Below are positions 8,993 to 18,935 of a DNA stretch of 64,000 nt, one piece after another. The translations under genes were made by a program, and so were the position numbers. Under the pieces are notes generated by a model that was not told the origin of the DNA, did not search any database, and was given only the letters and a program-made list of their open reading frames with translations. The DNA lies in assembly GCA_024742735.1 (NCBI GenBank), contig JANSXV010000003.1:248001-312000 (forward strand), read 5' to 3'. The stretch comes from Alphaproteobacteria bacterium (GTDB taxonomy: Bacteria; Pseudomonadota; Alphaproteobacteria; Caulobacterales; Maricaulaceae). Each line of letters opens with the position of its first letter. The first letter of the stretch is position 1.

Positions 8993-9745
8993 CTAGCGGC
9001 TGACCGGCTCGCCGCCTTCAGCGTCTTCGTCGTCCTGCCGAGCAGAAGCGGCGCTCACCGGACCATGGACCTCGATTTTGTCCACGTCGCTTTCATAGAT
9101 CATGCCGCCGCCCAGAATGGCCGCCAGCTCCTGAGCCGTAGCGTTGGCCATGTTTTCAAGATCCAGCAGGTGGCGGTTCTCTCCGCCGCCACGCAGGGCC
9201 AGACCCAGCAGTCCGCCGCCGGCGCCGGCGCTACGATCCACGATCGGCGCGATGGGCTCCACGCTCTCCACGACGATTTCACCTGTCTCCACGTCAACGA
9301 GCTCGAACTCGTACTGGAGGCCGATAACCTCGCCGACCAGCATCATGGTCGCCGTGTTGGGAAAAGTGGTCGACACGACTTCAACGTTCAGACGCGCCGG
9401 ACGCTCGCCGGTGAAATTCCGGGTCAGACGCGCCGACGTTTCTTCGTTGATGAGCATGGCCAGAAGAGTCTCCCCTCCATTGTCTTCGCTTAGCCCGCCC
9501 TCGGCATAGGCGTCCATGCGCGCGACATAGTCTTCGGAGAAGCCCTCCGGATCGTCGATCAGGCTGGCGACCGAGCGGTCATAGCGATCGGGAACCTGGC
9601 GGCCTTCAGCAAGGTCGGTACGTGTATCCACCAGCGCATAGGCGCTGCGGATGTCCGAGCCCACAGGCGTCTCCACCTGCGAGACGCACGCGGTCGTCCC
9701 GACAGCGGCCAGGCAGGCTGCAGCGAGTTTGAATAGCGATGTCAT
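8993..9745 (-). CDS. uncharacterised lipoprotein
   Basis: A 250-residue protein starting at ATG 9745, where GGGGAC precedes the start. The upstream in-frame extension to 9895 lacks coding character and would bury the signal. The N-terminus MTSLFKLAAACLAAVGTTAC is a lipoprotein signal with lipobox TTAC. The mature part has no motif I can name. It contains a beta-rich middle (RLNVEVVSTTFPNTATMMLV, then YEFELVDVETGEIVVE) and a glycine-rich stretch GAGGGLLGLALRGGG. Probable periplasmic or outer-membrane location. It is convergent with the dipeptidase. Function unknown. Confidence 0.75.
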   Translation of the reverse strand: MTSLFKLAAACLAAVGTTACVSQVETPVGSDIRSAYALVDTRTDLAEGRQVPDRYDRSVASLIDDPEGFSEDYVARMDAYAEGGLSEDNGGETLLAMLINEETSARLTRNFTGERPARLNVEVVSTTFPNTATMMLVGEVIGLQYEFELVDVETGEIVVESVEPIAPIVDRSAGAGGGLLGLALRGGGENRHLLDLENMANATAQELAAILGGGMIYESDVDKIEVHGPVSAASARQDDEDAEGGEPVSR

Positions 9746-9892
9746 GATGTCCCCTTCGCCGGAATCGGCAGTCTTCTGATAATCGTACGAAGAGTTTATG
9801 ATCAAAGTCTCTCTCGTGAAAAGCGATAATGGCTGCGCGGCCATCGAGGCGCACGCTTGCGTGCGGGACGGAGCTCGGTCATGGTCGCACAA

Positions 9893-9983
9893 CACGTTCC
9901 AAGGGGTGTCCGGCGGTGAGAGCCGGGCTGAGAGCTTACCCTTAGAACCGGATCCGGGTCATGCCGGCGTCGGGATGGAATGG
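9893..9983 (+). promoter_or_regulatory. TPP riboswitch (THI element)
   Basis: The conserved THI-box parts appear in order: AAGGGGTGTCC, the GGCTGAGAG pyrimidine-sensing loop, CCCTTAGAACCGGATC, CGGGTCATGCCGGCG and TCGGGAT. It sits directly upstream of thiC, the classic target. Binding of thiamine diphosphate represses the gene. The downstream hairpin GCGGG-GGCTTT-CCCGC (9990-10005) could be part of the expression platform. This explains most of the 312-bp gap before thiC. Confidence 0.95.
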
Positions 9984-10045
9984 CTTGATGCGGGGGCTTT
10001 CCCGCGCCCGCCCTCTTTCACGCTCCGCGCGCCGGCCAGCAGTGA

Positions 10046-11917
<1,872 letters not shown>

Positions 11918-12037
11918 GAAATTCTCGTATTGGTTGCCTTGCGGCGTAGTGTGTAGTATTGAAATTTCTCAAATATGCCAGAAGTGTGCGCACCTCGGTC
12001 GTAATGCGTTCCAGCTCGATCGACCTTCGGGACTCAA

Positions 12038-12829
12038 TTGATTAACTTAGAAGAAGTATTCCGACTCTCCGGGGTGCCAACCCACACGTTTGTCGCGCCA
12101 CAGCAATTTCGCGCGATTAAAGTCGCGCTTCGCACCCCTGGGCGATGTTTGGTGCTAGAGGGTCCATCCGGGATCGGGAAGACGAGTACAATTGTTAAGG
12201 GCCTCGAAGCAATTGGTGCGCAAGCAGATGCCCTGAATTTATCTGCTCGAAAGCAAAGAGACGTTGAGATAATCGCTTCGCTTCCCGAGATGGATTCGAT
12301 TGGAACAGTGGTGATCGACGACTTCCATAGACTCGATATCGATGTTAAAAATAAAATTTCTGATTTCATGAAGGTGCTTGCAGATTCGGAAGATGAAAGC
12401 TCAAAACTGATATTAGTAGGAATCAATAAAGCCGGAAATCAGCTAATCGACTATGCAACAGACCTCGGTCTTCGTGTCGATTTCTTTAAGCTAGAGTCAA
12501 ATTCAGAAGAAAAAATATTAGATTTAATAGATCTTGGAGAGTCTGCGCTAAACATTAGCATAAATTCGAAAAATGATATCGCAAGAAGGTCTCATGGTAG
12601 CTTTCATATAGCGCAGCTGTTGTGTCATTATGCCTGTTTAGAGGCTGATATCACTGAGACTTCTGAGCAGAAGCATTCAGTTGAAGCATCGGTCGATCTT
12701 GTCGTTGATCGAGTAATGGACACATTCTCACGACAGTTCATGACGCCATCCTTAGAGTTTGCCAGAGGCTCGAAGATCCGTCGAGAAGGCAGAGCACCTT
12801 ATCTTCACGTTCTTAAATGGTTAGCCTAA
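12038..12829 (+). CDS. ATPase half of the broken ATPase-TIR gene
   Basis: A 263-residue open part with complete Walker A and B motifs and a sensor-like LILVGINKAGN strand, as in AAA/STAND ATPases. It stops at TAA after HVLKWLA. The downstream sequence continues in the same frame (SEDWSLDLREAI), so the stop looks like a nonsense change in a longer protein; GAA to TAA would explain it. TTG 12038 is the first usable start after an in-frame TAA at 12002. If translated alone it would be an ATPase without effector. Confidence 0.7.
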   Translation: MINLEEVFRLSGVPTHTFVAPQQFRAIKVALRTPGRCLVLEGPSGIGKTSTIVKGLEAIGAQADALNLSARKQRDVEIIASLPEMDSIGTVVIDDFHRLDIDVKNKISDFMKVLADSEDESSKLILVGINKAGNQLIDYATDLGLRVDFFKLESNSEEKILDLIDLGESALNISINSKNDIARRSHGSFHIAQLLCHYACLEADITETSEQKHSVEASVDLVVDRVMDTFSRQFMTPSLEFARGSKIRREGRAPYLHVLKWLA

Positions 12830-12844
12830 AGTGAAGATTGGTCT

Positions 12845-13402
12845 TTGGATCTCCGTGAAGCAATTCGAACGAATCCAGATCATAAAGGTAGCGTTGGTCA
12901 GATTGTTGAAAAGGGTCACCTTCAGGGCATGTTGGCTGAGAAAGATGCTCTAATTGGTGCCCATTTTCACTATGAGACTTCAACAGCGATACTTAGTGTT
13001 GAGGATCCAAAGCTAATCTTCTTCCTAAGGAATATTGGATGGAGAAATTTTGCGAAACGTGTCGGATACACTACTGACTACTTTAAGGGACAACACGATA
13101 TCGCACTCTCTTTTGCTGGAGCCAATCGCGATATTGCGAGTAAATTTTTCGATTTCTTGATGGAAAGAGAAGTTACGGTATTTTATGATGAGAATGAACA
13201 GCACAGAATAGTTTCGGTTAGCGTCGAGGACTATCTCGCACCTATCTACAAGACTGAAGCACAGTTTGTTGTTGCGCTTCTTTCTCCGGAATACCCAACA
13301 CGCATATGGACCAAGTTTGAAAGCGATATATTTCGCCAGAGATTTGGGGAGGGCGCTGTAATACCTGTGAAGTTTTCGAATTTAGTGCCTGGATTTTTTT
13401 AA
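12845..13402 (+). CDS. TIR-domain half of the broken ATPase-TIR gene
   Basis: 185 residues from TTG 12845. Residues 1-80 look like the end of an ATPase or winged-helix linker. From about residue 85 the TIR fold is clear: DIALSFAGANRDIA (first strand and BB-loop region), VTVFYDENEQHRI, YLAPIYKTEAQFVVALLS, and IWTKFESDIFRQRFG, whose Glu is at the usual NADase position. No convincing ribosome site precedes it, favouring a fragment over a separate gene. The reading ends early at GFF* because of a seven-T run; the next frame supplies a plausible TIR C-terminus. Confidence 0.7.
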   Translation: MDLREAIRTNPDHKGSVGQIVEKGHLQGMLAEKDALIGAHFHYETSTAILSVEDPKLIFFLRNIGWRNFAKRVGYTTDYFKGQHDIALSFAGANRDIASKFFDFLMEREVTVFYDENEQHRIVSVSVEDYLAPIYKTEAQFVVALLSPEYPTRIWTKFESDIFRQRFGEGAVIPVKFSNLVPGFF

Positions 13403-13513
13403 TGATGTCGATAATTATGGCGCGCTAATTTTTGATCCCGACGCTGACATTGATGATCAGGTTCGGAGTTGCGTTGAGATCATTTGCAGAAAGCTGATCG
13501 AAGACCGCGCCGC

Positions 13514-13627
13514 TTAGCCTCCTGAACCTCCTACGGCCTCCTTTTGCACAATGATTGCCCCCAATTGTGGCACTGTCGGCAACTGGTTATGTGCCTCGTC
13601 ATAGACGAGCTGTGCCGCAACAAGCTC
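13514..13627 (-). pseudogene. short reverse-strand coding remnant
   Basis: A 37-codon open stretch (includes QLVYDEAHNQLPTVPQLGAI) ends at TAA 13514-13516, overlapping the TAG of the TIR gene tail in convergent fashion. It is closed upstream by TGA and has no start codon. A neighbouring frame (VMSIAASAANES) may be its continuation across a frameshift. It reads like the C-terminus of a decayed gene, which I cannot identify. Low confidence. Confidence 0.25.
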
Positions 13628-13706
13628 TCATTTGCGGCTGAGGCTGCAATTGACATGACCTTGATGAAAAACCTCTGCGTGGACCCTGCCTTTTCAAGCG
13701 CTTGAG

Positions 13707-13736
13707 ATCCCGGACACCGCTTCGCGGTTCCGGGAT
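13707..13736. repeat. REP-like hairpin
   Basis: ATCCCGGA-c-ACCGC-TTC-GCGGT-TCCGGGAT, followed by GACA, is a 13-bp hairpin with one bulge. The same outer arms recur in the intergenic element at 26108-26252, so this is probably a dispersed palindromic repeat. Confidence 0.55.
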
Positions 13737-14200
13737 GACAGGGAGGGGAAACTCACCACTTATCCCCGCCCCCTCATACCGCCCCTACACTCCCACCCCT
13801 TCCACCTCGCCAAGGCGGCGGTCGCGACGCGTCATGATCGGGGGTGGGGGCGGTGTCTGTCCGGTGCGCCGCTTCAGCGTGGGAAATCCCGTGCTGGATG
13901 CGGGGCGGCGGCCGGGCGGAGATGTGTGAGGTCGAAATCCTGGCGAAGCAAGCCCAAACCGGCCGATGGCTCGATCCCTTGGTAACGGGGGGAGCTGAGG
14001 GCGGCGAAGCGCGCCATACCCGTCAGGCTATAGTGACCGTAAGGTATCGGCCCTCATGTCAGCACCGGGTGCGGGCGGCCTGTCCGGCCACTTGAACTTT
14101 CGCAATTGCGTTCGGCCCAAGGGCCGCCCGCGCCGACCGTCCGTTTCAACCGCTCGTGCTCCGGCGCAGGGCGGGGTTTTGGCGTGCGTGTTGGATGTCT
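13737..14200. other. gene-free stretch with a long inverted repeat
   Basis: No open frame here looks coding. GCGGGCGGCC (14071-14080) pairs perfectly with GGCCGCCCGC (14122-14131). The 41-nt interior has its own palindrome CGCAATTGCG and a second GGCC pair. It could be a structured RNA, a recombination remnant or a repeat element. I found no match to tmRNA, RNase P, SRP or 6S RNA signatures. Confidence 0.35.
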
Positions 14201-14287
14201 TCTCTTTCCCAGCGAAAGCTGGGAGCCAGATCATCGGGGGTCGGCGGCTTGTGATCCACTTGGCCCCAACTTTCGTTGGGGAAGAGA
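14201..14287. repeat. hairpin-pair repeat unit A (upstream of GIY-YIG gene)
   Basis: The left hairpin CCCAGC-GAAA-GCTGGG and right hairpin CCCCAAC-TTTC-GTTGGGG face each other across about 35 nt, bounded by TCTCTTTCC and GGGAAGAGA. The ends are inverted copies, so the unit resembles a paired REP/BIME-like element. Confidence 0.8.
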
Positions 14288-14317
14288 CGGGTTGGAGTTC
14301 GGCTTCAGTCCTTCTCC

Positions 14318-14402
14318 TTCTCTTCCCAGCGAAAGCTGGGAGCCAGAGAGGCGGACGTCAGGGCGTGAGATGCCTGGGCCCCAGCTTTCGCTGGGGAAGA
14401 GA
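14318..14402. repeat. hairpin-pair repeat unit B (upstream of GIY-YIG gene)
   Basis: Same design as unit A: CCCAGC-GAAA-GCTGGG on the left and CCCCAGC-TTTC-GCTGGGG on the right, bounded by TTCTCTTCC and GGGGAAGAGA. Only the interior spacer differs from unit A. It ends 41 bases before the likely GIY-YIG start. Confidence 0.8.
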
Positions 14403-14443
14403 AAAAGATTGCATTGTTCGTCATAAATCCCCTGAATGGGGAA

Positions 14444-14743
14444 ATGCGTGAGCGTCCGTTTCAGCCTGCCGTGTATATCCTCGCCAGCCGGCGGAACGGG
14501 ACGCTGTATTGCGGCTCCACCGGCGATCTGATCCGGCGGGTGTGGGAGCATCGCGAGGGTGTGGGTTCGCCCTTCACCGCAAAGTACGGCTTGCGCCTTC
14601 TGGTCTGGTACGAGTTCCACGGCGAGATGGGCGGCGCGATCCAGCGTGAGTATCGCATCAAGGCGTGGCGGCGCGCCTGGAAGCTCCATCTGATCGAGGC
14701 GGAGAATCCCCGCTGGCGCGATCTGTATGAGGATTTGCTTTAG
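14444..14743 (+). CDS. small GIY-YIG nuclease family protein
   Basis: A 99-residue single-domain GIY-YIG protein from ATG 14444. A TTG at 14414 would add ten residues, but partly from repeat-adjacent DNA. The signature reads VYILASRRNGTLYCGSTGDL (GIY as VYI, YIG as YCG), then RRVWEHREG with the conserved Arg and a later Glu in IQREYRIKAWRR. The fold cleaves DNA; standalone bacterial members of this size mostly lack a known role. It lies between two upstream and two downstream copies of one hairpin-pair repeat, an arrangement reminiscent of REP elements with their RAYT transposase. A role in spreading the repeats is inference. Confidence 0.85.
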   Translation: MRERPFQPAVYILASRRNGTLYCGSTGDLIRRVWEHREGVGSPFTAKYGLRLLVWYEFHGEMGGAIQREYRIKAWRRAWKLHLIEAENPRWRDLYEDLL

Positions 14744-14756
14744 GGGTCGTCATTCC

Positions 14757-14841
14757 TCTCTTTCCCAGCGGAAGCTGGGACCCAGATCGTCAGACGCAGG
14801 TGTTCGAAATCTCTGGGCCCCAACCTGCGTTGGGGAAGAAA
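14757..14841. repeat. hairpin-pair repeat unit C (downstream of GIY-YIG gene)
   Basis: Left hairpin CCCAGC-GGAA-GCTGGG and right hairpin CCCCAAC-CTGC-GTTGGGG. It is nearly identical along its length to unit D, including the interior GTCAGACGCAGGTGTTCG, so C and D are a recent duplication. It begins 13 bases after the GIY-YIG stop. Confidence 0.85.
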
Positions 14842-14861
14842 AAGAACCCGACGAACCACCC

Positions 14862-14946
14862 CTCTTTCCCAGCGGAAGCTGGGACCCAGATCGTCAGACG
14901 CAGGTGTTCGAAATCTCTGGGCCCCAACTTTCGTTGGGGAAGAGAG
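14862..14946. repeat. hairpin-pair repeat unit D
   Basis: An 85-nt near-copy of unit C after a 20-nt spacer, with right hairpin CCCCAAC-TTTC-GTTGGGG. It ends 12 bases before the stop of the convergent amidohydrolase gene and could also act as its terminator. Confidence 0.85.
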
Positions 14947-14958
14947 AAGGGGGAGCCC

Positions 14959-17073
14959 CTACCCCTCCCGCACCGCCGGCGCTTCGATGAACGGCCGGAT
15001 CCCGAACTCGGGATAGATCTCCTCGGGGAAGTAAACCACGCCGTTCGCGACCACCATGGCGATGGTCTTGATGGCTTTCAGGTCCGCCGTGGGATCGCCG
15101 GGGATCAGGAAGAAGTCGGCGTATTTGCCCGGATCAATGGAGCCCAGCTCATCGCCCGCGCCAAGATAATCGGCCATGCCCAGGCTCGCCCAGGCGAGGA
15201 TCTCGGCCGGTTCCATGCCGATGATCTGATACAGCTCCAGCTCGCGGTGATAGGTCAGGCCGCCGCCCAGATCGGTGCCGGGCACCATGAAGATCCCGCG
15301 CTCGCGCAGCATGGCCAGCGCGGCGGTGATCTGCTCGAACGCGCCGCGATAGGCGATATCGTCGGCCTCGCTCTCGATCGCGGCCCAGGCCGAGCGCGCA
15401 CTGCGCTGGGAGCTGACCGGCAGATGGTCGATATAATCCACGCTTCCGGGGCTCACCTCGCCGTTGCGCGACAGCAGCAGGGCTTCATGGATGGCGAAGG
15501 TGGGATCGATGGCGACGCCGCGCTCCACCATGGCGTCGATGGTGGACTGGACCGCCTCGCTCTCAAGGTTCAGCTCCGGCAGGCGCTTCAGGGCGGTCAG
15601 GCGCAGCAGCGTGCGGGTGTCCTCGCCCTCCTCCAGCACCCAGCCCAGCATGAGCTGGTTGATGTGAGTCAGCTCGTCATAGCCCGCAGCGATCATGGCG
15701 TCGGCATCGGTGAAAGCGGGGATGTGGCCGGACACGCGCAGACCCAGGCGATGGGCCTCCTCGATCAGGGCCGGCGCCCAGTCCGGGCTGGTGGAGTTGT
15801 AAATCTTGATCTGGTGGAAATCGCCGGCCTCGGCATAGGTGCGCACGGCCGCCACGGCCTCTTCGACAGTCCCGACCAGGATGCCGTTGTTGGAATTGTA
15901 CGGGCTGCGCCCCTCGATGAAGCCGGAAGGGAAGACGCGCGGCCCCGCGACGTCACCCGCCTCCATGCGCTCGATCAGAGCGGACAGCACCTCGTTGTTA
16001 TTGCCCATGTCGCGCACGCTGGTGACGCCGGCGGCGATGTTCAGCGCGGCGGAGCTTTCACCGAGGTGTGCATGCATCTCAAACAGGCCGGGGACCAGCA
16101 CGCCGCCAGCGCCGTCGATCACGGTTTCACTGTCAGCGGTCGCGTCGGCGGCCTTGATGGCGGTGATGCGCTCGCCCTCGAATACGACCGAGACCGGGTC
16201 GGTCAGGGCCTCGGTTTGCGGATCAAAGACGCGCACATTCGCCACGCGCACCGGCCCGTCATAGCGGTGGGCCGTGCGCGCCTGGATGTCCTCATAGCGC
16301 CGCGCGCCATATTCGGCGGCCAGCGCCCGCAACTCGGCGTCCTGGCTTTCCAGGCCTTCGGCGAGCACCGCGAATCCCGGCGAAACCACGCCCATGAAGG
16401 CGGCGCCGTCGGTCAGGATGTAGGACGGGTTCTGGCTCGCGCCGGACAGGGCCCAGCTGGTCAGCTGGACCGGCTCGCCGTCGATCGCCACGCCGAAGTC
16501 CTCGATCTGGGTCAGGCGCAGCTCGCCGCCGGGAAGCGCGTCGATCACGCCGTCCGCGTCCGCCATCAGCACGCGCGCCGCGATGGCGGCCTGATAGGGC
16601 GAGGCGTTCTGGGGCACGTACATGGCCGGACCGGTCAGCTCGGCCTCACCCTCGCCGGTGGAATCGCGCCAGCGCGCGACGCCGTCCTCGATGGCGAAGG
16701 CCTCGTCCACGGCGTTGCCGAACGTCGTCGCTCCTTCAATCGTCCAGCTGACCGGATAGCCGTACGGGTCCAGCGCGATCTCTTCATTATAGGTCGGCCC
16801 GCGCCCGTTATTGCGGAACTCGTGGAAGATCGACAGCGTGCCGTCTTCATTCCAGGTCAGCTCCGTCGCGCCGATGGCTGTGCCGCCGACCAGCACGACA
16901 TAGCGGGTCGCTTCGCCCTCGGGCGCGGACACCTCGACGCGCTGCGGCGGCAGGCTTCGCACGTCACCGTCTGCGCCGCGAGAGCCCGGCGCACCGCCGC
17001 TGTCGCAGGCGGCGAGGCTAAATGCGGCAAGGCTCATCAGTGCGGCGCGCACGCTCATCAAGTTCCGGTCCAT
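14959..17073 (-). CDS. amidohydrolase family lipoprotein
   Basis: About 704 residues. A lipoprotein signal ends in SLAAC near residue 22. Residues 40-270 form a beta-rich domain of unknown role. The C-terminal amidohydrolase barrel shows GLFEMHAHLG (HxH metal site), GVTSVRDMGNN, HQIKIYN (candidate bridging Lys), VSGHIP and ELTHIN (metal His), VPGTDLGGG (catalytic Asp) and the closing DFFLIPGDPTADL. It likely hydrolyses an amide, peptide or imide in the periplasm. I chose ATG 17073, with GGGG eight bases upstream; ATG codons at 17082 and 17124 are also in frame. Standalone gene; substrate unknown. Confidence 0.85.
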   Translation of the reverse strand: MDRNLMSVRAALMSLAAFSLAACDSGGAPGSRGADGDVRSLPPQRVEVSAPEGEATRYVVLVGGTAIGATELTWNEDGTLSIFHEFRNNGRGPTYNEEIALDPYGYPVSWTIEGATTFGNAVDEAFAIEDGVARWRDSTGEGEAELTGPAMYVPQNASPYQAAIAARVLMADADGVIDALPGGELRLTQIEDFGVAIDGEPVQLTSWALSGASQNPSYILTDGAAFMGVVSPGFAVLAEGLESQDAELRALAAEYGARRYEDIQARTAHRYDGPVRVANVRVFDPQTEALTDPVSVVFEGERITAIKAADATADSETVIDGAGGVLVPGLFEMHAHLGESSAALNIAAGVTSVRDMGNNNEVLSALIERMEAGDVAGPRVFPSGFIEGRSPYNSNNGILVGTVEEAVAAVRTYAEAGDFHQIKIYNSTSPDWAPALIEEAHRLGLRVSGHIPAFTDADAMIAAGYDELTHINQLMLGWVLEEGEDTRTLLRLTALKRLPELNLESEAVQSTIDAMVERGVAIDPTFAIHEALLLSRNGEVSPGSVDYIDHLPVSSQRSARSAWAAIESEADDIAYRGAFEQITAALAMLRERGIFMVPGTDLGGGLTYHRELELYQIIGMEPAEILAWASLGMADYLGAGDELGSIDPGKYADFFLIPGDPTADLKAIKTIAMVVANGVVYFPEEIYPEFGIRPFIEAPAVREG

Positions 17074-17216
17074 GGTCGTCATCCCCGCATGCACGCCACC
17101 CCATGCAAGGCGGCCATTGGTCAAAGGGTTAGCATGGGCCAGACAGCTTGTCCCGCCGGGGTTTGGCCGCCAGGCCGGCGCGCGCGGCGGCGGCGGCCGT
17201 GAGACCGGTCAGTTGC

Positions 17217-18935
17217 TCAGGCCGCTCGGGCGCCGTCATCGCCTTGTTCAACCCCGATCAGGAAGGCGTCGATGGTGTCCTGCAGCCGCCGTCTGGCCCC
17301 GGACAGCTCAGCCGCCGCATCCCGAGCTTCAGAAGCCTTGGACCGGGTCCGATCGATGGCGGTAGAGACCCGCCGGGACCGCTCGGCTGCGTCTTCGGCG
17401 CTGCCGGCGGCGGTGTTGGCCGAGGCCGAAATGTCTCCCGTCACGGCGGATTGCTCCTCAATGGCGGTCGCAATGGCGTTGCTGACTTCCTGGACCCGCG
17501 AAACGGTCGTCACGATGCCGCGCAATGCTTCGGAGGTGGCGCGGGTTCTCTGCTGAACAGCACCGATCTGGTTGGAGATTTCGCCGGTCGCCTTCGCTGT
17601 CTGCTCGGCCAGCGTTTTCACCTCACTCGCTACAACCGCGAAGCCTTTACCGGCCTCGCCCGCGCGCGCCGCTTCAATCGTGGCGTTGAGCGCAAGAAGA
17701 TTGGTCTGCTCGGCGATTTCATTGATCAGGCCGACAATATCCCCGATCCGCGAGGCTGCGGATTCCAGCGAGTCCACTTCTTCACCCGCTCGGCTTCCCC
17801 CTTCGACGGCTTCGCGTACGGCGTCCGTCGCCGTTTCGGTTTGCCGGGCGATCTCATTGATCGAGCTGGCCAGCTGTTCAGCCGCCGCGGAGACCGACGT
17901 AACGGCGCCGGAGGCGGACTCCACGGCCATGTTGGTCTCCTGCGACCCGGCGTCGGCTTCCGCGACGGCGGCGCTGACGGCTTCCGCGGTTTCAGTCATG
18001 CGTCCCACTTCGGCATCGACGACGGACATCACCGCCGACACGGCTTCGCGGAAGTCCGCAATCTGGCGCTCGAGACGCGCCTTGCGCTGCAATTCGCGTT
18101 CCGCCTCGCCGCGCTGCTCGGCCTGCAAGCGCTCTTGCGCCGCCAGCGCTTCTTTGAATACGCCGAGCGTGCGCGCCATGTCGCCAAGCTCATCAGCACG
18201 TTCAGTATCGGGCGTTTCGGCGGCAAGATCGCCCTGAGAGAGCTTGCTCATGGCGGCGCTAAGCCGGCGCGTCGGTCCGGCGATCGAGCGCGCCACCAAG
18301 AAGCCGACCCCGGCTGCAAGGACAAGCGCAAGGGCCAGGGCGCCGAGCGCGGTCAGCGTGAAGCCGGTGACTTCGGCGTTCAGGGTTTCGCCAACCTCCT
18401 GGTTCAAGGCCTCCTGGTGATCAATGAACCGGTTGATCGCCGCCAGCCAGTCCGTGAACAGCGGGCTGGCCTGATCGATCAGAAGCGTCTGCGCCTGTGT
18501 CAGATCGCCCTGAGCGCGAAGGGCGATGATCCTGTCGACCAATGGATTCGTCCGCGCCTCGATGACATCGATATCAGCGAGGATCGAGCTCTGCTCGGCG
18601 CTTGCGCCGATATTGGCGATCATCCGGCCCATGGACGCATGGTTCTGCGCGTAGGAATTCGCCAGCATTTCGATCAATTCAACCTGTTCGGCTCGCCCGG
18701 CTGCGTCCGGCAGCAGGACGACGTCCCTCAGCGCGATCGCGCGATCATGGACGCTGCCTCGATAGTTGATGGCGTAGCGCTGGAGAACGCTGTTCACATC
18801 ATTGATCTGCTCCAGGTCCCGCCTCATGCCGTCGACCCGTTGGATCGACAGCGCGGCAAGCGCTCCCATGATGACAAGCATGGCGCTGAACCCAGCCACC
18901 AGACGCAAGGTGACGCCGAACCGAATGGCTTTCAT
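17217..18935 (-). CDS. methyl-accepting chemotaxis protein
   Basis: A 572-residue chemoreceptor. One TM helix lies near residues 12-32, a periplasmic four-helix-bundle sensor occupies about 35-190, and a second TM ([21 protein letters not shown]) leads into a HAMP domain (STAGPTRRL-like segment, then [20 protein letters not shown]). The cytoplasmic signalling coil has the conserved hairpin tip [20 protein letters not shown] and [19 protein letters not shown]. It would report ligand binding to CheA/CheW, which are not in this window. ATG 18935 is preferred because GGGGTC precedes it; an in-frame ATG lies five codons upstream. Confidence 0.93.
   Translation of the reverse strand: MKAIRFGVTLRLVAGFSAMLVIMGALAALSIQRVDGMRRDLEQINDVNSVLQRYAINYRGSVHDRAIALRDVVLLPDAAGRAEQVELIEMLANSYAQNHASMGRMIANIGASAEQSSILADIDVIEARTNPLVDRIIALRAQGDLTQAQTLLIDQASPLFTDWLAAINRFIDHQEALNQEVGETLNAEVTGFTLTALGALALALVLAAGVGFLVARSIAGPTRRLSAAMSKLSQGDLAAETPDTERADELGDMARTLGVFKEALAAQERLQAEQRGEAERELQRKARLERQIADFREAVSAVMSVVDAEVGRMTETAEAVSAAVAEADAGSQETNMAVESASGAVTSVSAAAEQLASSINEIARQTETATDAVREAVEGGSRAGEEVDSLESAASRIGDIVGLINEIAEQTNLLALNATIEAARAGEAGKGFAVVASEVKTLAEQTAKATGEISNQIGAVQQRTRATSEALRGIVTTVSRVQEVSNAIATAIEEQSAVTGDISASANTAAGSAEDAAERSRRVSTAIDRTRSKASEARDAAAELSGARRRLQDTIDAFLIGVEQGDDGARAA

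Larger units (their letters stand above)
12038..13517 (+). pseudogene. broken ATPase-TIR fusion gene (putative immune effector)
   Basis: One reading frame runs from TTG 12038 through an in-frame TAA (12827-12829) to a T7 run at 13394-13400. Skipping one T there carries translation on to TAG 13515-13517. The composite protein is about 492 residues: P-loop ATPase (Walker A GPSGIGKTS near 42, Walker B VVIDDFHRL near 92), a helical linker (WSLDLREAI, GSVGQIVEKGHL), and a C-terminal TIR domain from about 354 (DIALSFAGANRD) whose tail lies beyond the frameshift (NYGALIFDPDADIDDQV). Prokaryotic ATPase-TIR proteins are linked to anti-phage abortive defence through NAD+ depletion. The region is markedly AT-richer than its surroundings, implying transfer. 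The breaks may be real decay or assembly errors. Confidence 0.8.

Noticed and set aside
9746-9895. 50-residue N-terminal extension of the lipoprotein at 8993-9745
   Set aside because: It would bury the lipoprotein signal, and the internal ATG has a good ribosome site.
13840-14160. tRNA, tmRNA, RNase P, SRP or 6S RNA
   Set aside because: None of the conserved sequence signatures could be found on either strand.
14028-14234. 68-codon reverse frame ending in DMRADTLRSL
   Set aside because: It starts inside repeat unit A, covers the structured segment and has no ribosome site; more likely non-coding.
14757-14946. Possible CRISPR-like array
   Set aside because: Only two close copies, each with internal hairpins and inverted ends and no cas genes; these are paired palindromic repeats.
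14800-17202. 800-codon open frame on the forward strand
   Set aside because: It is the antisense shadow of the amidohydrolase gene; it begins in repeats and lacks protein-family character.
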